The translations under genes were made by a program, and so were the position numbers. The notes beneath the pieces are model-generated. The model did no database searches. It saw nothing but the letters and a program-made list of their open reading frames with translations, and was not told the origin of the DNA. Below, piece by piece: positions 37,324-47,068 of a stretch of 64,000 nucleotides of DNA (positions are counted from its first letter, which is position 1; each line of letters begins with the position of its first letter). Source of the stretch: Novosphingobium sp. (GTDB taxonomy: Bacteria; Pseudomonadota; Alphaproteobacteria; Sphingomonadales; Sphingomonadaceae); contig JACKKX010000002.1 of the NCBI GenBank assembly GCA_024236215.1, forward strand, positions 620,001 through 684,000, read 5' to 3'.

Positions 37324-39297
37324 ATGACCACATCTGCCAGCCCCAGGGAACTGACCCTGCGCGGGATCGTGCTGGGGGCGCTGCTGACGGTGATCTTCAC
37401 CGCCGCCAATGTCTATCTCGGGCTGCGGATCGGGCTGACCTTCGCCACCTCGATCCCGGCAGCGGTGATTTCGATGGCGGTGCTGCGCAACTTCGCAGGG
37501 GCGTCGATCCAGGAAAACAACATCGTCCAGACCATCGCCAGCTCTGCGGGCACGCTTTCGGCGATCGTTTTCGTGCTGCCCGCGCTGGTGATGATCGACT
37601 GGTGGAGCGGCTTTCCTTATTGGCAGTCGGTGGCGGTGATCGCGATCGGCGGCGTGCTGGGGGTGATGTATTCGGTGCCGCTTCGCCGCGCCCTGGTGAC
37701 CGGATCGGATCTGCCCTATCCCGAGGGCGTTGCCGCGGCCGAGGTGCTCAAGGTTGGCGCGGGGGTTGGCGGCGCGGAGGAAAACCGCAAGGGCCTTGCC
37801 GCGGTGATGCTGGGTACGCTGCTATCCGCGCTCTACCCGCTGCTCGCCAAGATGAAGCTGGTGGTCGAGGCGATCGACAAGACGTTCCGGATCGGGGGAG
37901 GGGCGAGTTTTGCCTCGGTCACCTTCTCGCTCTCGCTGCTGGGGGTCGGGCATCTGGTCGGACTGGCGGTGGGGATCGCCATGCTGGTCGGGATCGTGCT
38001 GAGCTATGGCTTCATCCTGCCGTATCTGACCGCCCCGGAAATCAATCTCGATCCGGCGGTGGCGAGCTGGGCCGGAGTCGTCGACATCGGTGATTTGGCC
38101 CACACCGTTTTTCGCACCAAGGTGCGCCTGATCGGCGCCGGGGCGATCGGGGTGGCGGCGATCTGGACCTTGCTCAAGGTGATCGGCCCAATCGCGCGCG
38201 GGATTGCCGCCGCGCTTGCCGCGACCCAGGCGCGCAAGGCGGCGGGCAGCATCGAAGCGCTGGAGCTGTCCGAGCGCGATCTGCCGATCGGGATCGTCGG
38301 CGGAACGATCCTGGCGGCGATGGTCCCGGTGGCGCTGTTGCTGGCCGATTTCGCGGCGGGCGGACCGATAGCCGGCAAGCTCGGGCTCTCGCTGATGGCG
38401 TCGGTCGCCTTTGTGCTGGTCGCGGGGATCGTGATTGCTTCGGTCTGCGGCTACATGGCCGGGCTGATCGGGGCCTCGAACAGCCCGATCTCCGGGGTCG
38501 GGATCCTCTCTAGCCTGGGTATCGCGCTGGTCCTGCTGGCGCTGTTCGGGCGCGGCCTGGGGGCGGACGATACCAGGGCGCTGGTTGCCTTTGCGCTGTT
38601 CGTCACCGCGATCGTGTTCGGCGTGGCGACGATCTCCAACGACAACCTGCAAGACCTCAAGACCGGGCAACTGGTTGGCGCGACGCCGTGGCGCCAGCAG
38701 GTTGCGCTGATCCTGGGGGTTGGTTTCGGGGCGGTAGTGATCCCGCCGATCCTCTCGCTGCTCAATTCGACCTTCGGCTTCCAGGGCGCGCCGGGCGCTG
38801 GGCCCGATGCTCTGGCCGCCCCGCAGGCGGCGCTGATCTCAACCATCGTTCAGGGAGTGCTGGGCGGCGATCTTGATTGGAACCTGGTGGGTGCGGGCGC
38901 GCTGGTCGGCCTGATCGCGGTGGCAATCGACGAGGGGCTGCGCAAGACCGGGCGCGGTTCGCTGCCGCCGCTGGCGGTGGGCATGGGCATGTACCTGCCG
39001 ACCGATTCCACGGCGCTGGTGGTGGTCGGCGCTGTGCTGGGCCATGTCTACAACCGCTGGGCGGCGCGCCAGCGCGATCCAGGCTTTGCCGAACGGATCG
39101 GGGTGCTGACCGCCACCGGCCTGATCGTCGGCGATGGGCTGTTCAACGTGGTCTATTCGTTCCTGGTCGGGGCGAGCAACAACCCGGATGTGCTGGCCGT
39201 GGTCGATGAGAACGGCTTTTCGGTTCCGGTCGGACTGGCGATCTTCACCGCGATGGTCGTCTGGGCCTATGCCCGGATGCGCAAGGCCAGCGCCTAA
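37324..39297 (+). CDS. OPT family oligopeptide/metal-chelate transporter
   Basis: 657 residues with about 14-16 membrane helices. The start ELTLRGIVLGALLTVIFTAANVYLGLRIGLTFATSIPAA and the NIVQTIASSAGTLSAIVFVLPAL region are typical of the bacterial OPT branch (TIGR00733/TIGR00728 type). Family members take up small peptides or iron-siderophore-like chelates; the substrate is unknown. ATG 37324 gives MTTSASPRELTLRG. The stop overlaps the convergent neighbour by 4 bases. Confidence 0.9.
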   Translation: MTTSASPRELTLRGIVLGALLTVIFTAANVYLGLRIGLTFATSIPAAVISMAVLRNFAGASIQENNIVQTIASSAGTLSAIVFVLPALVMIDWWSGFPYWQSVAVIAIGGVLGVMYSVPLRRALVTGSDLPYPEGVAAAEVLKVGAGVGGAEENRKGLAAVMLGTLLSALYPLLAKMKLVVEAIDKTFRIGGGASFASVTFSLSLLGVGHLVGLAVGIAMLVGIVLSYGFILPYLTAPEINLDPAVASWAGVVDIGDLAHTVFRTKVRLIGAGAIGVAAIWTLLKVIGPIARGIAAALAATQARKAAGSIEALELSERDLPIGIVGGTILAAMVPVALLLADFAAGGPIAGKLGLSLMASVAFVLVAGIVIASVCGYMAGLIGASNSPISGVGILSSLGIALVLLALFGRGLGADDTRALVAFALFVTAIVFGVATISNDNLQDLKTGQLVGATPWRQQVALILGVGFGAVVIPPILSLLNSTFGFQGAPGAGPDALAAPQAALISTIVQGVLGGDLDWNLVGAGALVGLIAVAIDEGLRKTGRGSLPPLAVGMGMYLPTDSTALVVVGAVLGHVYNRWAARQRDPGFAERIGVLTATGLIVGDGLFNVVYSFLVGASNNPDVLAVVDENGFSVPVGLAIFTAMVVWAYARMRKASA

Positions 39298-39665
39298 CGG
39301 TTGTTGGTCACCCGCCGGATGCAGCGCAGGGTTGAATCGCTGCCATCAGGTGCAAGCTTGCGCAGGAAGTTGGCCGAAATCCGGTGATACTTCTCGCCCT
39401 GCTTGGGGCCGCTGGTCATCACCACCTGGGTGCCGGTCAGCAGATAGGAACCGCGCCCCTCGAAATTGGTGTAGGTGGTGGCGTTGACCACGGTGAAATC
39501 CTCTTCCGCCTGATGCACCCCGGCGGGTCCGGTGGCGTCGCCCGGCAGTTCGCAAACGAAATCGCCCATCGGCAGGGCGCCGATCTGTCCGCCGGGCGCG
39601 GCAAGGGCCAGTCCGGCGCTGAGCGCCAGGGCAGAGACAAGCAAGGGTTTCATCGTGCGGGTCAT
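39294..39665 (-). CDS. Exported protein of unknown function
   Basis: 123 residues with signal peptide MKPLLVSALALSAGLALA, cut near AAPGG. The mature part has GDFVCELPGDATGPAG and RCIRRV, two cysteines likely forming a disulfide, and NFEGRGSYLLTGTQVVMTSGPKQG, suggesting a small beta-barrel-like fold. ATG 39653 is an alternative start. No family was identified. Divergent from efp. Confidence 0.7.
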   Translation of the reverse strand: MTRTMKPLLVSALALSAGLALAAPGGQIGALPMGDFVCELPGDATGPAGVHQAEEDFTVVNATTYTNFEGRGSYLLTGTQVVMTSGPKQGEKYHRISANFLRKLAPDGSDSTLRCIRRVTNNR

Positions 39666-39809
39666 GGCGGCGGCGCGATTAGCAGGAAGTGAACCGATCC
39701 GCCAGCCGCGCACTTGCCGTGATCGGCGCGCCGCGCTAAGGGCGCGCCTTCCCCGCGCGGCGCGAACGGTTCGGGCTGGCGGTTCTTTCTCATCCTTGAA
39801 GGCAGGCAC

Positions 39810-40376
39810 ATGGCCAAGATCAGCGGCGTGGACATCCGTCCCGGCAACATTCTCGAATACGAAGGCGGCATCTGGAAGGTCGCCAAGACCCAGCACACCC
39901 AGCCCGGAAAGGGCGGCGCCTTCATGCAGGTCGAGATGAAGAACCTGATCGACGGCCGCAAGACCAACGTGCGTTTCCGCAGCGCAGACACGGTCGAGAA
40001 GGTCCGGCTCGATACCAAGGACTTCCAGTTCCTCTACGCCGAGGGCGACGATCTGGTGTTCATGGATGTCGAAACCTATGACCAGATCAACCTGCCCAAG
40101 GACCTGCTCGGCGGCGCCGACGCCTTCCTGCAGGATGGGATGACCGTGCTTCTGGAAATGTACGACGAACGCCCGATTTCGGTTGAGCTGCCCGAACAGG
40201 TCGAAGCCACCATTGTCGAGGCCGATGCGGTGGTGAAGGGGCAGACCGCCTCGTCGAGCTACAAGCCCGCGATCCTCGACAACGGCGTGCGCGTGATGGT
40301 GCCGCCGCACATCGAAAGCGGCACCCGGATCGTGGTTGACGTTTACGAGCGCACTTACGTCCGCAAGGCGGATTGA
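39810..40376 (+). CDS. efp: Translation elongation factor P
   Basis: 188 residues; relieves ribosome stalling at polyproline. The KOW-like first domain holds the modifiable loop TQPGKGGAF with Lys34, the position lysylated by EpmA in many proteobacteria. The rest forms the two OB folds ending [25 protein letters not shown] precedes the ATG. The next gene starts 9 bases after the stop. Confidence 0.96.
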   Translation: MAKISGVDIRPGNILEYEGGIWKVAKTQHTQPGKGGAFMQVEMKNLIDGRKTNVRFRSADTVEKVRLDTKDFQFLYAEGDDLVFMDVETYDQINLPKDLLGGADAFLQDGMTVLLEMYDERPISVELPEQVEATIVEADAVVKGQTASSSYKPAILDNGVRVMVPPHIESGTRIVVDVYERTYVRKAD

Positions 40377-40385
40377 GAGACCGCC

Positions 40386-41204
40386 ATGGCAGTTATTTCC
40401 GGCCTGATTCGCGTGATGGAAAAGGCCGCCCGCAAGGCGGGTGGCCGCCTGCGCCGCGATTTTGGCGAGGTCGAGCACCTGCAGGTCAGCCGCAAGGGCC
40501 CTGCGGACTTCGTCTCCAAGGCCGATCAGCGCGCCGAACGCACAATCTGGGACGAGCTGCGCGCCGCCCGGCCAGATTGGGGCTTCGTGATGGAAGAGGG
40601 CGGCACGATCGAAGGCGATCCGGGCAAGCCGCGCTTCATCATCGATCCGCTCGATGGGACAAGCAACTTCCTCCACGGCATTCCGCACTTCGCGATCTCG
40701 ATCGCGGCGCAGGAGCCGAAGCTGGACGGGTCGGGATGGGGCGATGTGATCGCCGCGCTGGTCTATCAGCCGGTCACCGACGAAAGTTTCTGGGCCGAAA
40801 AGACCCGCGGCGCATGGCTGCACGACCGGCGTCTGCGCGTATCGGCGCGGCGGCATCTCGATGAAAGCCTGATCGCCACCGGGATCCCCTTTGCCGGGCG
40901 CGGCGATGCGGCGGAATGGAGCAAAATCTATGCCGCGCTGGCGCCGCAGGTGGCAGGCATCCGCCGATTTGGCGCCGCTTCACTCGATCTCGCCTGGGTC
41001 GCAGCAGGACGCTATGACGGGTTCTGGGAAAGTGGTCTGGCGCCGTGGGATACCGCCGCAGGCTGTCTGCTGGTGCGCGAGGCGGGCGGTTTCGTCAGCG
41101 ATTTCAAGGGCCGCTCGCAACCGGTCTGCGATGCCGAGGTGCTCGCGGGCAACGATGCGCTGCATTCGCGGCTGCATAAAACTGTGGCCGGTGCGCTCAA
41201 GTAA
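40386..41204 (+). CDS. suhB: Inositol monophosphatase family protein
   Basis: 272 residues. The metal-binding motifs IIDPLDGTSNFLHGIPHF (DPxDGT) and WESGLAPWDTAAGCLLVREAGG (motif B) are intact, as is the MEEGG segment. It could hydrolyse inositol-1-phosphate or a related sugar phosphate, and SuhB proteins also bind RNA polymerase during rRNA transcription. It is coupled to efp, as in many sphingomonads. Confidence 0.9.
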   Translation: MAVISGLIRVMEKAARKAGGRLRRDFGEVEHLQVSRKGPADFVSKADQRAERTIWDELRAARPDWGFVMEEGGTIEGDPGKPRFIIDPLDGTSNFLHGIPHFAISIAAQEPKLDGSGWGDVIAALVYQPVTDESFWAEKTRGAWLHDRRLRVSARRHLDESLIATGIPFAGRGDAAEWSKIYAALAPQVAGIRRFGAASLDLAWVAAGRYDGFWESGLAPWDTAAGCLLVREAGGFVSDFKGRSQPVCDAEVLAGNDALHSRLHKTVAGALK

Positions 41205-41226
41205 AGCTAGAGCGCGCCAGCCGCGT

Positions 41227-41310
41227 GCCCCTGTGGCGGAATGGTAGACGCGAACGACTCAAAATCGTTTGTCGCAAGACGTGCCCGTTCGAGTCGGGCC
41301 AGGGGCACCA
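41227..41310 (+). tRNA. tRNA-Leu (anticodon CAA)
   Basis: Acceptor GCCCCTG pairs with CAGGGGC, the D arm is GCGGAATGGTAGACGC, the anticodon loop CTCAAAA carries CAA, and the long type II variable arm TGTCGCAAGACG is present. The T loop is TTCGAGT. CCA is encoded. It reads TTG codons. It starts 23 bases after the suhB stop. Confidence 0.97.
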
Positions 41311-41353
41311 TTGGCGCATTGCCGAGGCGGCAATCGCGCCCTAGGCTGGGCAG

Positions 41354-42673
41354 ATGAAAGCCCGTCTCCTCAGCTTCGTCGCGCTTGCCGCGCTGTTCTC
41401 CAATCCCGCCCAGGCCGACCCGGTTCGCGATCGGATCGCTGCCGACATGCCCGGGCTGATGGAAATCTACCGCGATCTCCACCTCAATCCCGAGCTTTCG
41501 TTTCAGGAGCATCGCAGCGCGAAGATCATGGCCGACGCCGCGCGCAAGGCCGGGTTCGAAGTCAGTGAAGGCATCGGCGGAACCGGGGTGGTCGCGGTGC
41601 TGCGCAACGGCTCTGGCCCGGTGGTGTTGATCCGTGCCGACATGGACGCCTTGCCGGTGATCGAGCAGACCGGGCTGCCCTTCGCCTCGAAGGCGCGCGG
41701 CACTTCCACGGCCGGGGTTGAAAGCGGGATCATGCACGCCTGCGGACACGATACCCATATGACCGCCTGGATCGAGACCGCACGGGTGCTTGCCGCGAAC
41801 CGGGACAAATGGTCGGGCACGCTGATGATGATCGGCCAGCCGGCCGAAGAGCGCGGGCTGGGTGCGCTGGCGATGCTGGAAGACCCGCGCTTCAAGGCCT
41901 TTCCCAAGCCCGACTATGCACTCGCCTTCCATGACAGCGCCGACCTGCCTTCTGGCGTGATCGGGGTGGCGCCGGGCTATGCCCTGGCCAATGTCGATTC
42001 GGTCGACATCACTGTCCACGGGGTTGGAGGGCATGGGGCCTATCCGGCACTGACCAAGGATCCGATCGTGATTGCCAGCGCGATCGTGATGCGCTTGCAA
42101 ACGCTGGTCAGCCGCGAGCACGATCCGTTCGATCCGGCAGTGGTGACGGTCGGCAGTTTCCACGCCGGGGCCAAGCACAATATCATTTCCGACCGGGCCG
42201 AGATGCAGCTGACCGTGCGCTCCTATTCGGACGAATCGCGCAAGCAACTGCTAGACGGAATCCGCCGCATCGCCCGCGCCGAGGCTGAGGCTGCCGGGCT
42301 TCCAGACGATCTACTGCCCGAGGTCAAGGTGGAGGAACCCTTCACCCGCTCGACCTACAACACACCCGCCTTCAGCGCTGAAATGCTGGGCTTCTTCCAG
42401 CAGCACTTCGGTGAAGGCCGCGCGCAGCAGGTTGGCCCGGTGATGGCGGGCGAGGACTTCGGCGAATTCGCCCGCAGCGATCCGGCCCACATCAAGAGCC
42501 TGATCTTCTGGGTTGGCGGACGTCCGGCCGAGACAATCCAGGCCGCGAAGAAAGAAGGCAAGGTTCTGCCCGGCCTGCACAGCCCGTTCTGGGCGCCCGA
42601 GGCGGACAAGGTGATCGCCACAGCCAGCGAGGCGCTGATTGCCTCGACGATCCGGCTGATGCCAGCGCATTGA
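41354..42673 (+). CDS. Exported M20-family amidohydrolase
   Basis: 439 residues with a signal peptide MKARLLSFVALAALFSNPAQA. Metal-ligand motifs of the M20 amidohydrolase group are intact: MHACGHDTHMTAWIETA, PAEERGLGALAMLED and the His in ALAFHDSA, with GVGGHGAYPALTKDPI in the lid domain. Such enzymes hydrolyse N-acyl amino acids or related amides (hippurate hydrolase-like). Periplasmic location is inferred from the signal peptide. Confidence 0.92.
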   Translation: MKARLLSFVALAALFSNPAQADPVRDRIAADMPGLMEIYRDLHLNPELSFQEHRSAKIMADAARKAGFEVSEGIGGTGVVAVLRNGSGPVVLIRADMDALPVIEQTGLPFASKARGTSTAGVESGIMHACGHDTHMTAWIETARVLAANRDKWSGTLMMIGQPAEERGLGALAMLEDPRFKAFPKPDYALAFHDSADLPSGVIGVAPGYALANVDSVDITVHGVGGHGAYPALTKDPIVIASAIVMRLQTLVSREHDPFDPAVVTVGSFHAGAKHNIISDRAEMQLTVRSYSDESRKQLLDGIRRIARAEAEAAGLPDDLLPEVKVEEPFTRSTYNTPAFSAEMLGFFQQHFGEGRAQQVGPVMAGEDFGEFARSDPAHIKSLIFWVGGRPAETIQAAKKEGKVLPGLHSPFWAPEADKVIATASEALIASTIRLMPAH

Positions 42674-42716
42674 TTCCCATATCGCCCCGAGGGGGCTTGG
42701 CTGCTAGGCTGCCCCG

Positions 42717-44510
42717 ATGCTGACCGTGCCATCCCTGCATGCGTTTGGCGCCATCCTGGTCGCGACCGCGATGTTCGTGGCCTTTGCGCGGGGGCGCCTG
42801 CCGGTGGAGCTGGTTTCGCTCGGCACGATCGTGCTGATCGCATTGTGGCTATATGTCATGCCCTTGCCCGGGCAACGCAAGGAAGAAGGGCTGGCGCTCG
42901 CTTTCTCGGGCTTCGGGCACTACGCGCTGGTCACGATCTGCGCGCTGATGGTCATGGGCAGGGGACTGGTCGTCACCGGCGCGCTTGAACCAGTGGTGCG
43001 GGTGCTGGAACGGGTCTGGCGGATCAACACCCGGCTGGGCCTGCTGGTTACGCTGATCCTCGCCATGGTGCTATCAATGATGGTCAACGATACGCCGGTT
43101 CTGGTGCTGTTGCTTCCGGTGCTGGTCCAGCTCGCCTCACGCGGGGGGATGGCTTCTTCGCGTACGCTGATCCCGGTCAACGCCGCCGTGCTGATCGGCG
43201 GAATGGCGACCACCATCGGCACTTCGACCAATCTGCTGGTCGTTTCGCTCGCGCTAGACCTGGGCATGCCGCCGATGAGCGTGTTTCACTTTACCCCGCT
43301 GGTGCTGGCGGCGGCGCTGGTGGCCTTGCCCTATATCTGGCTGGTGATGCCGCGATTGCTGCCGGACAATAGTGACGAGGCAATCCGCGCCCCGCGGCGG
43401 TTCCAGGCTACGCTACGGATCGGTGGGGGAAGCGAATTCGTCGGAAGGGCGGTGGAGGACGTTGCCCGGGCCATGCCCGCGGATTTTGCCTTCCATGCGC
43501 CGGGGCACACAATCGTCACGGCCAATGTCCGCCTGGCGGTCAGCGGAACCCATGACGCGCTTGAAGAGGCGACGCGCAGGTTACAAGCGGCGCTGGCGCC
43601 CAAGTGGGCTCTCGAACAGACCCAGCGCGAAGCCGCCACTGCGCGTGAGGATCTTGTGGTCGTCGAGCTGGCGCTCACCGCCGACAGCCGCCTTGCCGGG
43701 CTGACCATTCCGACCAGCGGAATTGCCGATCTTTACCGCGTTGCGGTCCTTGGCATCAATTTCGTGCCGCGGCATCGCGGCGGAGCGACGACCGACCCGG
43801 CCAACGCGCCCTTGGGCGAAGGCGACGTGCTGCTTGTGATCGGAACCATGGAGCGAATCCGCGAGTTCGCCCAGGGAGACGGCCTGTTGATGCTGGAGGG
43901 GGCGATGGAAGTGCCACGCCGCGCCAAGGCATTGCTCGCTCTGGGGATCATGGGCGGCTCGATCGGCCTTGCCTCAGTCGGTTTGCTGCCAATAGCAATT
44001 GCCGCCTTGGCCGGAGCGATCGGCATGCTGGCGACGGGCTGCGTGCGCTTCGATCGGGTCGGTAGGGCGCTCTCAGCCAAGGTGATCGTGCTGGTGGCGG
44101 CAAGCATCGCGATCGGGCGGCTGGTGCTGGAAAGCGGCGCGGCCGAATGGTTGGGCCAGGTGCTGGCGCTGGTTCTGCAGGTTCTGCCGCCTGCGGGTGT
44201 GTTGGCCGCGATCATGCTGTTCGTAACCGTGCTGACCAATTTCGCCTCGAACTCGGCGGCGGCGACAGTGGGGACGCCGATTGCCTTCTCGATTGCGCGC
44301 CAGCTGGGCTTGCCGCCCGAACCTCTGGTGCTTGCGGTGCTGTTCGGCTGCAACCTGTGCTATGCCACTCCGATCGCCTACCAGACCAACATGCTGATCA
44401 TGGCGGAAGGCAAATATGCCTTCCGTGACTATGTCCGCACCGGGGTGCCGCTGGTGCTGCTGATGGTGACGACACTCTCGATTTTGTTGGTTGTGCGTTA
44501 TGGGCTTTGA
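42717..44510 (+). CDS. SLC13-type permease with TrkA-C domains
   Basis: 597 residues. Order: N-terminal block of membrane helices (about 1-215), two cytosolic TrkA-C regulatory domains (about 235-300 and 305-385, with [20 protein letters not shown] and [18 protein letters not shown]), then a second helix block. [19 protein letters not shown] and [17 protein letters not shown] are the repeated SLC13 signatures that bind sodium and anion. Substrate (sulfate, dicarboxylate or other anion) cannot be told. No promoter element was noted. Confidence 0.88.
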   Translation: MLTVPSLHAFGAILVATAMFVAFARGRLPVELVSLGTIVLIALWLYVMPLPGQRKEEGLALAFSGFGHYALVTICALMVMGRGLVVTGALEPVVRVLERVWRINTRLGLLVTLILAMVLSMMVNDTPVLVLLLPVLVQLASRGGMASSRTLIPVNAAVLIGGMATTIGTSTNLLVVSLALDLGMPPMSVFHFTPLVLAAALVALPYIWLVMPRLLPDNSDEAIRAPRRFQATLRIGGGSEFVGRAVEDVARAMPADFAFHAPGHTIVTANVRLAVSGTHDALEEATRRLQAALAPKWALEQTQREAATAREDLVVVELALTADSRLAGLTIPTSGIADLYRVAVLGINFVPRHRGGATTDPANAPLGEGDVLLVIGTMERIREFAQGDGLLMLEGAMEVPRRAKALLALGIMGGSIGLASVGLLPIAIAALAGAIGMLATGCVRFDRVGRALSAKVIVLVAASIAIGRLVLESGAAEWLGQVLALVLQVLPPAGVLAAIMLFVTVLTNFASNSAAATVGTPIAFSIARQLGLPPEPLVLAVLFGCNLCYATPIAYQTNMLIMAEGKYAFRDYVRTGVPLVLLMVTTLSILLVVRYGL

Positions 44511-44516
44511 TCGTGA

Positions 44517-44533
44517 TTGAGAATGATTCTCAA
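44517..44533. promoter_or_regulatory. Fur-type box upstream of rubrerythrin
   Basis: TTGAGAATGATTCTCAA is a perfect 17-base palindrome. Its core TGAGAATGATTCTCA fits the 7-1-7 Fur consensus TGAnAATnATTnTCA. It lies 110 bases before the rubrerythrin ATG and directly after the permease gene. Regulation by Fur or Mur in response to iron or manganese is inferred. Confidence 0.72.
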
Positions 44534-44642
44534 GAATTTGATCGATAAAGCCGATTACAAACTGCGGAAAAACGAAGTGGCCTTGGCCAGACTCCAAGCG
44601 CAATGAAGCATGGTCAGATTCCACCCCACAAGGAGAGTGAAA

Positions 44643-45068
44643 ATGGGACTCAAGGGCTCCAAGACCGAAGAAAACCTCAAGGCCGCGTTCGCCGGTGAAA
44701 GCCAGGCCAACCGCCGCTACCTCTATTTCGCCCAGAAGGCCGACATTGAGGGTCACAACGATGTCGCCGCCGTGTTCCGCTCGACCGCCGAGGGTGAGAC
44801 CGGCCACGCGCACGGCCACCTCGAATATCTCGAGGAATGCGGAGATCCTGCCACCGGTGAGCCGATTGGCGATACCGTGGCCAACCTCAAGGCCTCGATC
44901 GCGGGTGAAACCCACGAGTACACCGACATGTACCCGGGCATGGCCAAGACCGCGCGCGATGAAGGCTTCGATGAAATCGCCGACTGGTTCGAGACCCTGG
45001 CCAAGGCTGAAAAGAGCCACGCCGGCAAGTTCCAGAAGACCCTCGACGGTCTGCTCGCCGAGGCGTGA
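44643..45068 (+). CDS. Rubrerythrin family diiron protein
   Basis: 141 residues, the diiron four-helix-bundle part only; the C-terminal rubredoxin domain of classical rubrerythrin is missing. [23 protein letters not shown] and [15 protein letters not shown] carry the first pair of iron ligands (ExxH), and [18 protein letters not shown] and [12 protein letters not shown] the second. Family members reduce hydrogen peroxide or store iron. AGGAGAG precedes ATG 44643. A Fur box upstream and the next two genes suggest an iron or peroxide response unit. Confidence 0.92.
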   Translation: MGLKGSKTEENLKAAFAGESQANRRYLYFAQKADIEGHNDVAAVFRSTAEGETGHAHGHLEYLEECGDPATGEPIGDTVANLKASIAGETHEYTDMYPGMAKTARDEGFDEIADWFETLAKAEKSHAGKFQKTLDGLLAEA

Positions 45069-45079
45069 TCCACCGATGA

Positions 45080-45105
45080 GCGGCCCGTCCATCGAGGCGG
45101 GCCGC
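45080..45105 (+). terminator. Hairpin between rubrerythrin and Fe-S gene
   Basis: GCGGCCCG (45080-45087) pairs perfectly with CGGGCCGC (45098-45105), 11 bases after the rubrerythrin stop. No T run follows. It could partially end or protect the abundant first message of the operon. Confidence 0.5.
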
Positions 45106-45140
45106 CATTCCTCCATCCGTTGAAAACAGGGGGGAGCCCG

Positions 45141-46466
45141 ATGGAAGGCAGCCTCGAAGCACCGACGCGCCACCCGATACCGTGGCAAGACGAAGCCTGG
45201 TATGATGAAGCCGCGCTCGAAAAGGAGCTGCGGCGGGTCTACGACATCTGCCACGGCTGCCGCCGCTGCTTCAACCTGTGCGATAGCTTCCCGATCCTGT
45301 TCGATGCGATCGACGAGGCGCCCAACGAAGAAGTCGACGATCTTTCGCCCGCGCAGCTCAAGGCGGTCGTCGATGCCTGCACGCTGTGTGACATGTGCTT
45401 CATGACGAAGTGCCCTTATGTCCCGCCGCACAGCTTCGATCTCGATTTTCCTCACCTGATGCTGCGTTTCCGCGCGGTAGAGAACCGCAAGGGCGAAACC
45501 CCGTTCATGGACCGCCAGCTGGCCGAGATGGACCGCAACGGGCGGCTCGGCTCGATGGCCGCGGGCCTGGCCAATTGGGCGACCGGTGAGGGCAATGGCC
45601 TGACCCGCCCGGTGATCGAAAAGGTGACCGGGATCGACCGGCGTGCGCACCTGCCGCCTTTCATGGAAATTCCGCTCACCAACCAGGCGGCGGGGATCGT
45701 TCCGGCACCCAATCCCGATGGTCCCGCTTTCGGCAAGAAGGTGGCGATCTATGCCGGCTGCCACGATCAGTTCAACGATGGCACCCCCGGCCTGGCCTTG
45801 ATCAAGGTGCTGGCCCATAACGGCGTAAAGGTGCGGCTCGAGCACCCCGATTGCTGCGGCATGCCCAAGCTGGAAAACGGCGACCTTCCCGCCGTAGCCA
45901 GCGCCGCGCAGCGCATCTCGGCCCATTTCAAGCCCCTGATCGACGATGGCTGGGACGTGGTTCCGCTGACCACCTCTTGTGCGCTGATGCTCAAGTTCGA
46001 ATGGCCGCTGATCGAGACCGAAAACGAAGCGGTGGCGCTGCTATCGCGGCACAGCTTTGACGTTTCGGAATATGTCGTCGCGCTTGCCAAGGAGACCGGG
46101 CTGGCGCCGATCGAGCCGATGGCGAAATCGATCGCGGTCCATTTCGCCTGCCACGCGCGGGCCCAGAACATGGGTCCCAAGGCGATGGAAATGCTCCGCC
46201 TGATCCCCGAGGCCAAGCCCGCGCTGACCGAGCGCTGCTCGGGCCACGGCGGCAAGTGGGGGACCTTCAAGAAGAACTTCGATCGCGCGGTGAAGGTGGG
46301 CAAGCCCGCCGCGCGCAATCTGGTCAAGGAGAATCCCGATCTGGTGGTCTCCGAATGCCCGCTGGCCGGCCCGCACCTGAAGCAGGTGATCGCGGCCAAC
46401 GGCGCAACCCCGCCGGAACGGATCGGTCATCCGATCGAGGTTCTGGCCAAAGCCTACGGACTGTAA
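45141..46466 (+). CDS. GlpC/HdrB-like iron-sulfur protein
   Basis: 441 residues, soluble. Two 4Fe-4S cluster motifs lie near the N-terminus: [15 protein letters not shown] (C-x2-C-x2-C-x3-C) and [14 protein letters not shown]. Then come two CCG-type domains: one with AGCHDQFN and [14 protein letters not shown], the second altered to [10 protein letters not shown] and [11 protein letters not shown], where the CCG is CSG. It resembles electron-carrier subunits such as GlpC but has no dehydrogenase partner nearby. ATG 45141 has GGGGGAG just upstream. It lies in a trio with rubrerythrin and DUF3501, so it may supply electrons to the diiron protein (inference). Confidence 0.85.
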   Translation: MEGSLEAPTRHPIPWQDEAWYDEAALEKELRRVYDICHGCRRCFNLCDSFPILFDAIDEAPNEEVDDLSPAQLKAVVDACTLCDMCFMTKCPYVPPHSFDLDFPHLMLRFRAVENRKGETPFMDRQLAEMDRNGRLGSMAAGLANWATGEGNGLTRPVIEKVTGIDRRAHLPPFMEIPLTNQAAGIVPAPNPDGPAFGKKVAIYAGCHDQFNDGTPGLALIKVLAHNGVKVRLEHPDCCGMPKLENGDLPAVASAAQRISAHFKPLIDDGWDVVPLTTSCALMLKFEWPLIETENEAVALLSRHSFDVSEYVVALAKETGLAPIEPMAKSIAVHFACHARAQNMGPKAMEMLRLIPEAKPALTERCSGHGGKWGTFKKNFDRAVKVGKPAARNLVKENPDLVVSECPLAGPHLKQVIAANGATPPERIGHPIEVLAKAYGL

Positions 46467-46471
46467 GCGCA

Positions 46472-47068
46472 ATGCCCCGCGATACCCGCACCATCACCCC
46501 GGCCGACATCCTGCCGCTCGATCAGTACGAGCTGATCCGTGCCGACAAGAAAGCCGAAGCGCTTGCGCGCAAGCAGCTGACCCGCATCGCCGTTGGTCCG
46601 CATGCCACCGTGCTGTTCGAGAACTGGGATTCGATGTGGCTGCAGATCCAGGAGATGCTGCGGATCGAAAAAGGCGGGGCGGATCAGCTTGCCGATGAAC
46701 TGGCAGCCTATGATCCGATGGTCCCCAAGGGGCGCGAGCTGACCTGCACCGTGCTGTTCGAGATTGCCGACCCCGAGCGCCGCGATGCCTTCCTGCGCAC
46801 CATTGGCGGGGTGGAAAACCACATCGCGATCGAAGTGGGCGGGCGCCGGCTTCGCGCGCGCCCCGAAGGCGATACCGAGCGCACCCGCACGAGCGACAAC
46901 AAGGCCAGCGCGGTGCACTTCATGCATTTCGATTTCACACCAGAAGCGATCGCGGCCTGGAAATCGAACGAAGGAACGGCGCTGCTTCTGATCGACCATC
47001 CAAACTATGGCCACGCGGCAATAATTTCGCCAGAGACCCGCGGCTTTCTGGCGGCGGAGTGCTTCTGA
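46472..47068 (+). CDS. DUF3501 family protein
   Basis: 198 residues, soluble and acidic. TRTITPADILPLDQYELIRADKKAEALARKQ and VLFENWDSMWLQIQEMLRIEKGG match the family of unknown function that recurrently sits with rubrerythrin and an HdrB-like Fe-S protein. It starts 5 bases after the Fe-S gene stop. No catalytic motif is clear. A role in iron handling or peroxide response is inferred from context only. Confidence 0.85.
   Translation: MPRDTRTITPADILPLDQYELIRADKKAEALARKQLTRIAVGPHATVLFENWDSMWLQIQEMLRIEKGGADQLADELAAYDPMVPKGRELTCTVLFEIADPERRDAFLRTIGGVENHIAIEVGGRRLRARPEGDTERTRTSDNKASAVHFMHFDFTPEAIAAWKSNEGTALLLIDHPNYGHAAIISPETRGFLAAECF

Noticed and set aside
44073-45926. A 617-codon antisense frame crossing the permease, rubrerythrin and Fe-S genes
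   Set aside because: It spans three well-supported genes and an intergenic region containing a Fur box; codon bias explains it.
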